Positions 44,401 to 55,108 of a DNA stretch of 64,000 bases are shown in pieces. Numbering within the stretch: position 1 is the first letter of the stretch; every line of letters begins with the position of its first letter. The stretch spans positions 1 to 64,000 of the forward strand of contig CAYWBW010000003.1 in assembly GCA_964456745.1 (NCBI GenBank), in the 5' to 3' direction. This DNA comes from CAYWBW01 sp964456745. GTDB taxonomy: Bacteria; Patescibacteriota; Gracilibacteria; GCA-2401425; JAJOLG01. A program made the position numbers and the translations under genes. A model generated the notes under the pieces. The model was not told where the DNA came from and searched no databases. It was given only the letters and a program-made list of their open reading frames with translations.

Positions 44401-47400
44401 TGCGCAGATTGAGCAGTTATATCAATTTTAATTTCATTTATATTAGTGCTTATAGCCTCATTTTCTACATTATCTTTTATTATCCATCTGTATTTATAAC
44501 AATAGCTTTGTAAAAAAGTTCATGCATCTGTCAAGTTTGGATATGATCATTGATAAGCTATATCAGAAAATGATCAAAATGTACAAATATTACCACTTAA
44601 AGTTCAATCAGATCTTTGAAGTTTTCTCGTATTTTCGTCCAATCAAGATATTAAATCAGTTCAATCGTCTACAATAATTTCAATTGAAGATGGAATGCTT
44701 GTAAGATATCATCAAGAATAGTTCACAATTCATCAGATTGGGATATCATCATCTTGTGGATAATAATAAAATTCTCAAGATATACATGTATTATCACTCC
44801 AAAATCACACACCATTATATTGTCTCGCACAATATTTATATCTTCCATAACTTCAAATACTTGGAGCATTTGAAATATTATTTGAATATCAGGTTCATGA
44901 TTCACAGAAATCTCATAATCATTTTTCTATCCAACAACTTCTTTCATAAATGATTCAAGATATATCACTTGAAATTAGATTTGGATTTACAATAACTCAT
45001 GAATAATTTAAAAATCTTGATTCAATATCAAACGCAATCACTGGAGCTGTTTTATCTAGTTTAAAAGTTCAAGTGCTGCAAGTATTATCTGACCAATTTC
45101 AAGCTATACTTCTAATCTTTGCACAATAATAATACTCTCCATCATTTGTTGGAGATACTTGAATATTATCTGCATCAAGCTCATTAGGATCACATGGCTG
45201 ACTTCAAGATTCTGTAAAACAACTTCTTGTATAACTTAATATGATATCATTAGTTACACTTATTAATGGAACTGTAATTGAAGTACTAGTCCAATTTTCA
45301 CTATTAGATGAAAATCATAAACTAGGAATAATTGTTTCTACTTTTGTCTCTCCACTTGGACTATCTATAGACGAACCTGTATATCATGCTCAATTATAAG
45401 CTACTGTTTTATATTTATAACATTTTCTATTTTCGACTGAATTTGAATATATAGTCAAATTTGTAGATTCTTTATATTGCCAATCTGTATCATAATCTAT
45501 ACAAGTATCGCCTGTTAAAGTGGCCTCCTTATAATATATATCAAAATGATCAATACCTGAAGAATCCTCTGTCGCTAATAAATTTATATCTTGAGTAGTG
45601 CTAGTATGGTATCAATCAGTATATTCTACTGATACACTTGTTGGAGGCGTGGTGTCAATAATCACCTCTGAAGATAAAACATAATTATTCGCTAAATTTC
45701 ATGCCATATCCTTAGACCTCAATCACAAATAATAAGTTCAATTACTCAAATCACTTGGAGACTCAAGTGTTGTAATATCTCATATTATTTCTCAGGTACT
45801 AACAATATTATTTCATGCCGCATCTGTACTTATTTTCCATAAATATCATCAAAGCCCGGACACATCATCTATTGCTTTTGTCCACGTCCATTCAGGTCTT
45901 GGAGTTGCAATTGGAGACTCTATGGGATAAATGTTTACAACATCAAAATAAATAGTTGTCTGTATTCCTACTGATTCACTTTTAGTTGTTCATCAAATTT
46001 GACCATGAGAGTTATTACCCCAAGCTTTTAAACTATTATCTGCTAGTCTTACTATTGTATGGTTAATCCCAGCAGAAATTTCATATACTCAAAGTAACTT
46101 TGAACCAGATGATGACATTACAGTTTTAGGACTCGAATTTATATTATCCATATTTCAATCACCAATCTGTCACTGCAATCATCTTCACCAACATTTTACA
46201 CTATTATCATTAAGTCTCGCACAATAATGATACATTCAAGCACTTATAGAAATAGCATTAGAAATACCACTAACCAAAGTATGTGCATGACTGTCTCAGG
46301 TAACTCATCTTCAAAGTTGTCAATAAGAATTATATCACCAACAAGTTATTGTTCAATTTGTATGTCGAGCGCAATTATTTATATATCAAGATGCAATTTC
46401 TTCAACATTAGTCAGTGGTACTCATTGACTCTTTACTACTGTTTGAGGTACCATCGATCTCGCTCACCAGCTTCAAGTTTCACCATATATGTTTCTTCAC
46501 CAGCAATATACAGATCCATCATTGCTCATTTGACAAGCATGATGATATCATCAAGAAATTTTTGAAGCTCATGGTACACTATTAGTATAACTAACCTCTC
46601 AATGAGAATTGTATCACCATGCACCTTGAGTATTATCAGAATATCTGACATGAATAGTATATGCTGATGATGAAATCTCAACAACATCTTTTGCAAGTCA
46701 CATATCATAAGGTGTAAGTTCACTATTATTACCATCACCATTTCTCATTTGTCAATGCCCATCATAACCCCAACATTTTACTGAAAAATCATCTAATCTA
46801 GCACATGAATAATAAAGTCATAAAGAAATCTCTACTGCATTAGTAAGTGATCAACTTACACTTACAGGAGTATAACTATGATTTGTAGTTCAATCTCACA
46901 ATCTTCAATATGAGTTATTTCACCAACATTTCACTGTGCCACCTGATAAAATTGCACAAGCATGATAGTATCAAACTGAAATATCTACTGCATTACTTAT
47001 TCAAGAAACTTGCACTGGTGTAGTTTTATAATCACTGGCAGTTCAATCTCAAAGCTGTCCATATCCATTATCTCACCAACACCAAACTGTTCAATCTGTT
47101 TTTCGAGCACAATAAACATAATGTCATTTTGATCAAACTATTTCTTTTACATCAGTTAATCAAGAAACTTGCACAGGAGTCTCAGAATTAACATTTGTTC
47201 AATTTCATAATTGTCATTGATTGTTTTGCCCCCAACATTTGACAGTTTTATCAGGAAGTAAGGCACAAGTAGAATGACCAGCCAATGCAATTCAGCTCGC
47301 ACTATCAATACCTTGAACCTTATATTGTTGATAATTTGAATATTTATTTCTTCAATCAGATAAATTATTTTCTGTTGTTCAAAGACTTCATAATGCTTCN

Positions 47401-49804
47401 NNNNNNNNNNNNNNNNNNNNNTATCATCATCTCTTATAACACAACTGTGATTCCATCATTGATTATGAGGTAAAATTTTAGCTCATGTTAAATATTGTGT
47501 AATTGTACTACTATAATCTCATACCTTCACGCTTCATCGCCACCAAGTTCTAGGTCAATGTTCTCATAACTGAAAATAATAATTTCCTCAAGCGCACTTT
47601 ACTGTTTTATCTGCAAGCACCCAACATGTATGATTATATCATTCCCATTTATCAATACTAACATCTATAGCATTTGATATGCCGTATACTTCTTTAGGAG
47701 TATAATAAGCACTATTATTACCATTTCACAAACCTCAATATCATCATTCTCACCAACATTTTGATTTTCAAGATTCAAGTACCACGCAATTTGTTCTTCA
47801 TCAAACAGCAATAATACTTACACCTGTAAGTCAGCTTACACTTACTGGAGTAGATCTATTTGTTCAAGTTCAATCTCACAATCTTCAATTGCCATTATAT
47901 CACCAACATTTAACTGTTTTATCTGCAAGTAAAGCGCAACTATGTTTTCTTGCAGTTTCTACCGATAGTGCGTTATTTATTCATAGCACTTTTACAGGAT
48001 CAGTACTACTCGTAGTAGTTCAATCTCAAAGTTGCCCATTATCATTTCTTCAAAAACAATATACTTCTGATGAATCTATGTAACATGAATGATATTCTCA
48101 CTGTGATTTTCATATACTTGAAACATTGCTAACATTTGGTATTGATATTTGATTTGAATAAGAAGTTTTTTCTCAATTCACTAATTGTCCAAAATTATTT
48201 TCTCACCAACATGACATTGTATCATCATTTTTAATTGCACACATATAATAATATCATCAAACAATTTTTTTAACATCTGACATATTTGTTGCAAACACTG
48301 GCGTACGCCTTTCTAAATATGTTCAATCTCAAACTTGTCAATTCTCATTTTGTCACCAGCATTTTACTGTTCAATCTGTAAGAGATGCGCATCAAACTCA
48401 ATATCACATTTCCAATGTTGAAATATTATTCACTCAAGAAATTAAAGTCGGAGTTGTATATGCACTTGATGCTCATCAATTTCAAAGCCTTCAATTGTGT
48501 CAATGTCACCAACACTTTCAAGTTCAATCACTAAGTACAGCGCACCTGTTCCAATAATGTTGAGATGAAATCTTAACAGCATTATTTATTCCTATTACAG
48601 GATAAGGATATTTCTGATATGGCCAACCATCAATATTTGATGATCAAAGTTGAGAATATCCATTATAACCCCAGCAAAGAACTCTTCAATCATTCATTGC
48701 AGCACAACTACCAAGATAGCTTACAGTTACATCTACTGCTCAAATTAAATCCCCTGTTCATCATTCAGCTCTTACACTTACTGGAGAATATCTGTTAGAA
48801 GTAGATCAATTTCACAATTGATGATGAGAACCCCTACCCCAACATTTTACACTAGTATCTGCAAGCAAAGCACAACTATGACCATAAGTAGCTTCTCATT
48901 TAGTTGTTACTTTTACAGCATTTGTAATTCATGTAACTTCCACTGGAGTTGGAAATGTTCAAGTTGTTCAATTTCCAAATGCTCAATAAGCACTATATCA
49001 CCAACAATTAATTTTTCCATCCGAAAGGACTACACAAGCTCTCTGGTATCATAAGGATATCTGTACAGCATTTGTAATTCATACAACCTGCACTGGTTCT
49101 ACACTATTATTATATGTTCAATCTCAAAGTTGTCCCTTATCATTTTGTCACACACACCAAACCGTACCTTCTCACACAATTAATCATTCTTTGATATAAC
49201 AAGTTGTGTTCCAAGCTCATGCAGCATCTAAAATTCATCATATTGGACTAACATGAAATTTTGTATCCATCTTAAAATATTGACCAATATCATAATCTGT
49301 TTCCCAAGAAGAATAAGAAACTCAATTGTAAGATATCGTTTGCCACTTATATCAATTAATAGAATCAGGAACTCATGAAATATCTACACTATAAGTAGTT
49401 CATCACGGACTATATGTATCTTGAATCTCCCAAATTTTTGAAAGACAATTATTGTAAGAAGTACTAGTATTACATGCTCAAAGCAAAGAACTAGTTCATG
49501 TATTAAATACAGATCAGGTTTGAATAAGTTGAAAATACTGAGTAATATTTTCAGGATTATCAGGATCAGTAACAAATGTCTCTAAACGAACTTCAGACCG
49601 AAGTGCCCAAGATCAATCAGCAATTTCTGTCACTTGCGCTCATGTGATAGCATATTGTTTTAAATTAGTAATAGCTGGTATTGCAGCAAAAATATCCTGA
49701 AAAAAGAAAAAAGCTCATGCTGTTATAATTAAAAATATCAAACTGTAAAAATATATAACTCTAGCTATTAAACCTTGCAAGAAGCCATTTCATATTAATT
49801 TCAT
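38424..49804 (-). CDS. Giant surface protein: RCC1 and Ig-like repeats, SLH C-terminus
   Basis: About 3,790 residues, one frame except for a 22-N gap at 47400-47421 which is not frame-preserving as written (codon phase shifts by one). N-terminus: MKLIGNGFLQG and a hydrophobic signal-anchor. About 49200-45990 holds some twenty RCC1-like units of ~51 residues, each with CARLxDxxVKCWGxNxxGQLGDG. About 45950-39900 holds beta-sandwich (Ig/Big-like) repeats, often ending KVDTTxP, with paired cysteines. Then comes a Gly/Ser spacer encoded largely by TGA. The last ~290 residues are SLH modules with a peptidoglycan-binding-like insert (KILRFLGYDIKYTKK). It is likely a wall-bound adhesin-like filament. 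RCC1 arrays form beta-propellers. The function is unknown. Confidence 0.85.
38426..39300 (-). other. SLH and peptidoglycan-binding-like C-terminal region of giant protein 1
   Basis: The first SLH-like part starts FKDIGNHWSRTYIEKLYSLG. Next comes a PG_binding_1-like helix bundle (AQKILRFLGYDI, then ILIKYQKDKGLKNP and GDWTMKMLN). The final SLH modules run SDFRPQDSVNRAEAMKIIIR and SGYGSGLFGPGDRVTRGQIT. Giant protein 2 has the same order, so the anchor cassette is shared while the outer parts differ. Confidence 0.7.
45990..49200 (-). repeat. RCC1-like repeat array in giant protein 1
   Basis: About twenty units spaced 150-155 bases. The plus strand shows recurring CACCAACATTT (CWG) and GTTCAATCTCA (GDGTT) words. 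Seven units make one seven-bladed propeller in RCC1 proteins, so this array could form nearly three. Confidence 0.75.
47400..47421. other. Assembly gap (22 N) inside giant protein 1
   Basis: Codon phase upstream and downstream of the N run differs by one base, so the true length is not 22. The gap falls inside an RCC1 unit. Confidence 0.9.
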
Positions 49805-49839
49805 ATTTTAATTTGTAATTATAATAAATTTATCAAATC

Positions 49840-49845
49840 ATTATA
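49840..49845 (-). promoter_or_regulatory. Possible -10 element of giant protein 1
   Basis: TATAAT on the minus strand, preceded by GTG, about 36 bases ahead of the ATG at 49804. The -35 is weak. Confidence 0.3.
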
Positions 49846-49976
49846 CACTATTTTCTTACTAAATGAAAGGAAATTATCATTTTTTGTATAATCATATTTA
49901 AATTCAAAAATACTCTTTAAAAATATTCAATTTTGTGATATACTTATCTGAAATATTTTAATATTTAAAAAATATT

Positions 49977-50402
49977 ATGGGTGCAACAGAAAAATTTAAT
50001 CCTGATGAAGGTAAGAGATTGAGCTTGGCAGAATCTGCCAGCATAATATCAAAAGCGGGAAATTCAGAAACCATTAATTCAACGGAATTAAAAGTAGATA
50101 GATGAGACAGGGTAGCATTAAAAGACTCATGATTAACATGAATAGTAACTAAGACAGACTGACTAGTTAATAAATCAGCAGAGAAATGAACACCAGTTAA
50201 AATCCTCCTCGACAAATTATGAACCACTATAATTGCATTAACAAAAAATTTAAACATAACAGAAAAAGCTGATCCACTTGATAAACGTCTTATTGATAAA
50301 AACATATTATCAATAATGAATAATACAGAAGATAGAGCAAGCTTACTGTGAGTAGGAAAAGATACTCAAAATCCACTGTTTTGAGCATTAATAGCTGAAT
50401 AA
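49977..50402 (+). CDS. Unknown small protein
   Basis: A 141-residue product starting MGATEKFNPDEGKRLSLAES, soluble, mostly helical, with seven or more TGA codons and a C-terminal GVGKDTQNPLFGALIAE. No family recognised. It lies 19 bases before the M23 peptidase gene and is probably co-transcribed. It may be a partner or regulator, but nothing in the sequence says so. Confidence 0.65.
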
Positions 50403-50421
50403 ATAATAAACAAAAAAACTC

Positions 50422-50973
50422 ATGTTAATACTACCAATAGAAAATTCAGCAAATAAAATTCTTTGATTTTGGAAACAAGTAAGACCGAAAGTAACTCAAG
50501 AATTTTGAAAAGATTTTAAAAAATCAAATTGAAAATGGGCTTACAAATCATTTGGACTCAAGTGACACAATTGAATTGATTTTAAAGCCAAAGTTGGTAT
50601 ACCGATTCTCGCTCCTTGTGACTGAGTAGCTAAAGTAAAAGACAGTAAATGATCTTGATACTGATTACATATTAAAATAAGAAATCCATATAAAAAACTA
50701 GAACTTGTTCTTGGACATTTATCCTCTGTAAAAATTAAAACCTGAGATAAAATTTATCAATGAGATATTATATGATACAGCTGAAATAGCTGATTTTCCA
50801 CTGGTCCACACTTACATTTTTGAGTTAGAAGAATTAAAATTGAAAAACATGATAATATATTTTCTTATCCTGTTAAAGATTATGATAATTGATATAAATG
50901 ATATTATGATATTAAGCCCTATCTTATTACTTATAAATGAACTTTGATTAATACGTCTTTAAATCATTTATAA
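50422..50973 (+). CDS. M23-family (LytM) peptidase
   Basis: A 183-residue, single-domain endopeptidase that cuts peptidoglycan cross-links. Zinc site: GHNGIDFKAK with His and Asp, ELVLGHLSSV, and STGPHLHFGV with the HxH pair. The usual preceding beta-strand pattern VGIPILAPCDGVAKVKDS is present. Signal sequence not evident, so export may depend on another route, or a start further upstream was missed. It is the second gene after the unknown 141-residue gene. Confidence 0.9.
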
Positions 50974-51028
50974 TTATATAACATTGTTTAATTTTTATAA
51001 TTTTTGAATTTTTGAAAGCAGCTAAATT

Positions 51029-52255
51029 CTAAATTAATAATTTTATAAATAAATATATTAGAATTATTAGAATTGATATTTTTCCAAAATTCAATGCTAG
51101 AATTATGAGTTTTTCAATTATGAAAACTAATATTTTTTGTCTTATGAAATAAAATTTTGATCACTCTCTACTTATGATAATATCTTTAAATGAATCAAAT
51201 CAATCAGATTTTGTTTCTGAGATAACATCAATTTTTCACTTTTCAATACTCAAAAGCTTAGTTTTTTCATCTTTATAAAAAAGTCTCATATCCATAATAT
51301 CTCATGGACTAATACTTTCAGGAGACTTACTATTAATATCAAAAGGATATATTCATGCAAAAAATAAACAATCTGCTACAAATTCAGAACAAAATTCAAT
51401 ATCCTCTTTCATTTCAGTTTTTTTCCAAGAGGATCACCAAACAGACAATGTTCATTTAATATCATACTCACTGCCAGCCTTGCTGATAATATGCTCAATA
51501 ACTCAATAAAGAATAAATTCCTTCAATAGCTGGAAATATACTCTATAAATCTTCATATCATTTTTCTTAAAAAAATCAGTTCATTTAGAATCTTTTAAAG
51601 CACTCTTGGTTTCAATAAATTTACTAATTTGCTTTATTATAACACTCAAATCCTCTTTTTGATCGTAATAAGATATATTCTCACTTATAACACTCTTTAA
51701 ACTAATTTTATCATCAATAAAATTGTCTATTTGTTTTTCTGTCATTGACACAATAGATCAAGCAGAATCAATATCTTTAGAATGTTTAATTCTAAAACTT
51801 GAATATTTAGAAAATTTATAATTAAAATAATCTAAAATTTTTGACTTATAAACTTTTGAAACAATTTTTTCTGCAATTTTAAAATCAAATAAGAAAGTTA
51901 TCAAATCAATATCAACTTGTTTTGTAATAAAATAAAAATGATCCATATCATCTTGCTTCTTATGATAATGCAAACTAATTATTCACTTACCATCTTCAGA
52001 ACCAACAGTTAAAAGCTCAGAATTTGTTTTATTATTTTCTCTAAATAAAACTAAATTAACATGAGAAAAAATTGATTGAGTAAAGAATTTTATTGAATTA
52101 CTTATTCTTGAATGAAAATTAACTAGTCATCCAATTACAAGTTTTTCATTTTTCCAAACATGCTCCACAATCTCAATAACATCCTTTCAATTTATATTCT
52201 TTTTTAAGGATAAATATTTGTCATAAAGAGAAGAAAAATTATTATTCTGATTCAT
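51029..52255 (-). CDS. Permuted NlpC/P60-like (YiiX/YebB-type) hydrolase with C-terminal membrane tail
   Basis: A 408-residue product. A HVNLVLF segment (His about residue 65) near the start and a late FCSEFVADCLFFAGIYP segment (Cys about residue 289) are in the His-before-Cys order of YiiX/YebB-like papain-fold enzymes, with SPESISPGDIMDM following as in that group. Residues ~75-270 between are a long helical insertion. The last ~40 residues are hydrophobic (LIILALNFGKISILIILIYL), a membrane tail. It is the third gene of a three-gene unit with the next two entries. Confidence 0.65.
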
Positions 52256-52264
52256 AAATCTTAA

Positions 52265-52582
52265 CTAAGCTAAATTGATAGTTTTTTCTATCTGAGCCAA
52301 TTCTGACTTAGATCTTAAATAGGTTTCCATAGCAATATTTCCTGAAAATGTTTTATCAAGTAGTTTTCTTGCTTCAACAGATATCATGTCAACGTTATTC
52401 AAATCTTCTTTATCTTGAGGCCTGGAAAAGATATTAGCAATAGGGGTAAGCTTGTTTAGAGCCTTAGAAATATATCACAACAAATCTTCAGCATTAGTTT
52501 TATCAATTAGCTCTCTAGATTCTATCTTCTCTTTTTGTAATTCATTTCATGCTGGCGATGTACTCAGTCTATTTAATGCCAT
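52265..52582 (-). CDS. Unknown small helical protein
   Basis: A 105-residue product starting MALNRLSTSPAGNELQKEK, with three TGA codons or fewer and a helical composition. Not recognised. It is separated from the permuted NlpC-like gene by 9 bases and from the gene before by 1 base, so it belongs to the same operon. Confidence 0.6.
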
Positions 52583-52583
52583 A

Positions 52584-52895
52584 TTAAATTCTGTTTAATT
52601 TATCCAATAGTATATCTTCAACGCACCCCTCACCTTGTTTATACTTTAATTCCTTATTCTTAATTCATATTTTAATATTCTTTGATACCAATGACTTAAT
52701 AAGTTGTGGTAATTTTGGATTAATTGAAATAGCAGCTTTAAATATTTCAGCTTGAATTTCATAAGACTTATCAATAAGTCTTACAATTTCTTTTTTATTA
52801 TCAATAGAAAGTATTTTCCACTTTTTAATAATTTTAATTTTTACATCTGACCTAATGTACAAATTTGCCAATAGTTTTATAAAAATTTTACTCAT
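52584..52895 (-). CDS. Unknown small helical protein
   Basis: A 103-residue, basic, lysine/isoleucine-rich product (MSKIFIKLLANLYIRSDVK start) ending GCVEDILLDKLNRI. It has one TGA codon (about residue 78), which hides the full length in the standard code. First gene of the three-gene minus-strand unit. Function not recognised. Confidence 0.6.
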
Positions 52896-53198
52896 CTCTT
52901 CTACCTATTATAACATAGATATGAGAAATAAGCAAATTAAAGCAGTGATCTTAATGGGTAATTCCTAAAATACATCGCTGGAACTGAATATTATAACCTG
53001 ATTTAATGAATTGATCTAAGCGTATTAATAAAATATTAACAGCTACCTGTTAGACTGTGGATAATTTAAAATTTTAAATTATCCACCAATCACAATTTAT
53101 TATATTAATTATATCTAAAACCAATTTTATTTTTAGAAATTAAATAAATAGCATATTTTATTTAAATCAATATAATAATAAAAAAGAATAAATAAATT
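52896..53198. other. Intergenic region with a 30-base palindrome
   Basis: No gene visible. A perfect palindrome (GTGGATAATTTAAAA and its complement) lies at 53057-53086. The flanks are AT-rich. It is divergent space between two operons, so the palindrome could be an operator or a shared regulatory site. Confidence 0.5.
53057..53086. repeat. Perfect 30-base palindrome
   Basis: A 15-bp arm inverted repeat with no loop, in the divergent space. It could be an operator site for a dimeric regulator or a cruciform. Confidence 0.55.
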
Positions 53199-53726
53199 AT
53201 GGATTATATTAGTATCACTGGTATCATATGAGCACTTACCTTAGTAGCTTGATCAGCTCTCCCTCCAGAACCTGAAAATGCAAATCATCCAATGAAATCT
53301 ATTAAAAATTGGTGTTTTGCCATGTGATGAGTTATCATGCTTTTTTATTCTTCATTTAATTTTCTTGAATGAGGTCCAATATTTTTTATATTCTTACAAT
53401 GTCTTGTTATAGTAGCCAGTATATTGATGATGTTAAATACTCCAGATGAAATTGATACTCCAATCATTGTAATTTGCTGATTAGCCCTAATAACTTGGTC
53501 ACTTTATTTATTTGAATGATACAATACGATATTTTTTATTCTTGGGCTTATTTGAATTGGTCTTTGATATGTTTTTGATATGGCAACGATTAGAAGAGGT
53601 GTAGCACTAACTCTAGGTTCAATATTAATTGCACTATTTAGCTATATCGAAGCAAGTTGGATCTTTTTTTGGTTAAATATTTTCTTTGCTATTTTCTCAG
53701 GATATCATCTTATTAAGAGATTCTAA
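53199..53726 (+). CDS. Multi-pass membrane protein, unknown
   Basis: A 175-residue product with six or seven hydrophobic segments. The first (GIIGALTLVAGSA) is followed by the short polar loop PPEPENANHP and a GGVIMLFYS helix. This is the pattern of small PQ-loop or paired-helix membrane proteins, but I cannot name the family. Several TGA codons lie in the helices. It is followed 120 bases later by the PAS-like gene. Confidence 0.7.
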
Positions 53727-53846
53727 GTTTTTTTATTATTGTCAATTGTTTCATAAGTTAAACATGGTATTATTTGATACTGTTTTTTAATAATACATTA
53801 AAAACAAATCACAATTTATTACACTTCTAACAACTAATATGAAATT

Positions 53847-55061
53847 ATGCAAAATCAACTACAAAGATTAAAAACATCAGACCATGAAAGAGATATTACA
53901 TGACACTTATTTGAAAAATGAGCGAAACCAATGTTTTTTCTTTTTGATAAAGATTTAAATATTCAATGGACATGATGATGACTAGATTTTGATACAAATC
54001 AATTTCAATGAAAAATTGAATGATCTCATTTTTTTAAATTATTAAATTATTTTTGAATAAACACTGAAGATGAACAGCTTATACTTAAAACAATGAATGG
54101 CTTAAAAAATAAAGAATGAATTTCAGCCTGAATTAAACTTAAATGAAATGATAATTCAACTTTTTCACTAATATTTTACAAAAGAGCAGATTGATGTTTG
54201 CAAGCAACATTAAGTAATATCTCAAATATTAATACAATAATAGAAAATGAGAAAAATATATTATCAGAACACATAACTAATAATTATGCCACATTTGCTT
54301 CATTATTAAATAGAAATCTTGCTACTTTTCCAAAAGAAAAAGTATCAAGTTTGTGAATAGAACTTCATAATGTCTTAACTAATATTATATCTAAATTAAG
54401 CAAAATTGATAGGCAAAATCATGAATCTACAGATGGTCATTCTCATGATTGGAATGATTTCAACAACTCTCAAGCTATTCCTAAGGTATTAATTAATAGA
54501 ATACAATTAACTAATAGCTTCATAGAACAAGCTCTTCCTACTTTTGTATTTGCACCACAATCTTTAGATGAAGATATTTATATATTAAATTGAAAAAATG
54601 TTAAATGAAAATATCCAAATTGGACAAGTTTTTATGCAGCGCTTAATTCTCAATGAAAATGATCAAATGCTTGATTTAATAAATGAACCTGAAAAGATAA
54701 ATGATTTCAACAAGTTCAACAAGTCCAACAATCAAAAGACTTTAGAGCATTAATTGAAAAAAAACATTATGATCAACATTTTACAAGACTATGATGAAAA
54801 GATTTTTTTGTTATGAGCAAAAAAACACTTACAAAAAACGGACATCAAGCGACATTGATTCCATGACACCTGGCTAACTTAGAAAGATCTTCTTTTTCGA
54901 TACAAAATAAACTAGCAATGTTGCATAGTAATATTTGACAAGTTATAGACACAGCTTATTCCGATAAAAATAATGACAAAATTATTCAGTTATCACGCGC
55001 TTTCAAGATATTCATAACCAATAATGTTACAACAAATATTTCAATTGTTCCTGATTCATAA
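53847..55061 (+). CDS. Unknown protein with possible PAS-like N-terminus
   Basis: A 404-residue product. Residues ~17-125 (KPMFFLFDKDLNIQWTGG ... FSLIFYKRADGC) have the strand-helix order of a PAS sensor domain. The middle is helical, with a histidine-rich HSHDWNDFNNS segment. A Gly/Lys-rich region follows (SQGKGSNAGFNKGTGKDKG, mostly TGA-encoded), then FQQVQQVQQ and a mixed C-terminus. No kinase or output domain is seen. It converges with giant protein 2. Confidence 0.55.
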
Positions 55062-55108
55062 ATCAAAATTAAAACTTTCTTTCTTACAAATATTTCAATT
55101 ATCTAACC

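Noticed and set aside
46227..46565. + strand frames within the giant genes (such as 46227-46565 and 48818-49054)
   Set aside because: They are antisense to repeat domains that continue in one frame over kilobases on the minus strand.
45990..49200. CRISPR-like regular repeats
   Set aside because: The ~152-base period is imperfect and in one reading frame, encoding RCC1 units. There are no short identical repeats with spacers and no cas genes.
38424..49804. Splitting giant protein 1 into two genes at the N gap
   Set aside because: RCC1 units continue on both sides and neither side shows a start or stop at the gap. The phase change is explained by an inexact gap length.
49958..50305. 115-residue minus-strand frame
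   Set aside because: It is the shadow of the + strand gene at 49977-50402, which carries many TGA codons and adjoins the M23 gene.
52896..53198. Structured RNA or tRNA in the divergent gap
   Set aside because: I found no cloverleaf, no CCA-proximal stem and no known riboswitch core. Only the palindrome stands out.
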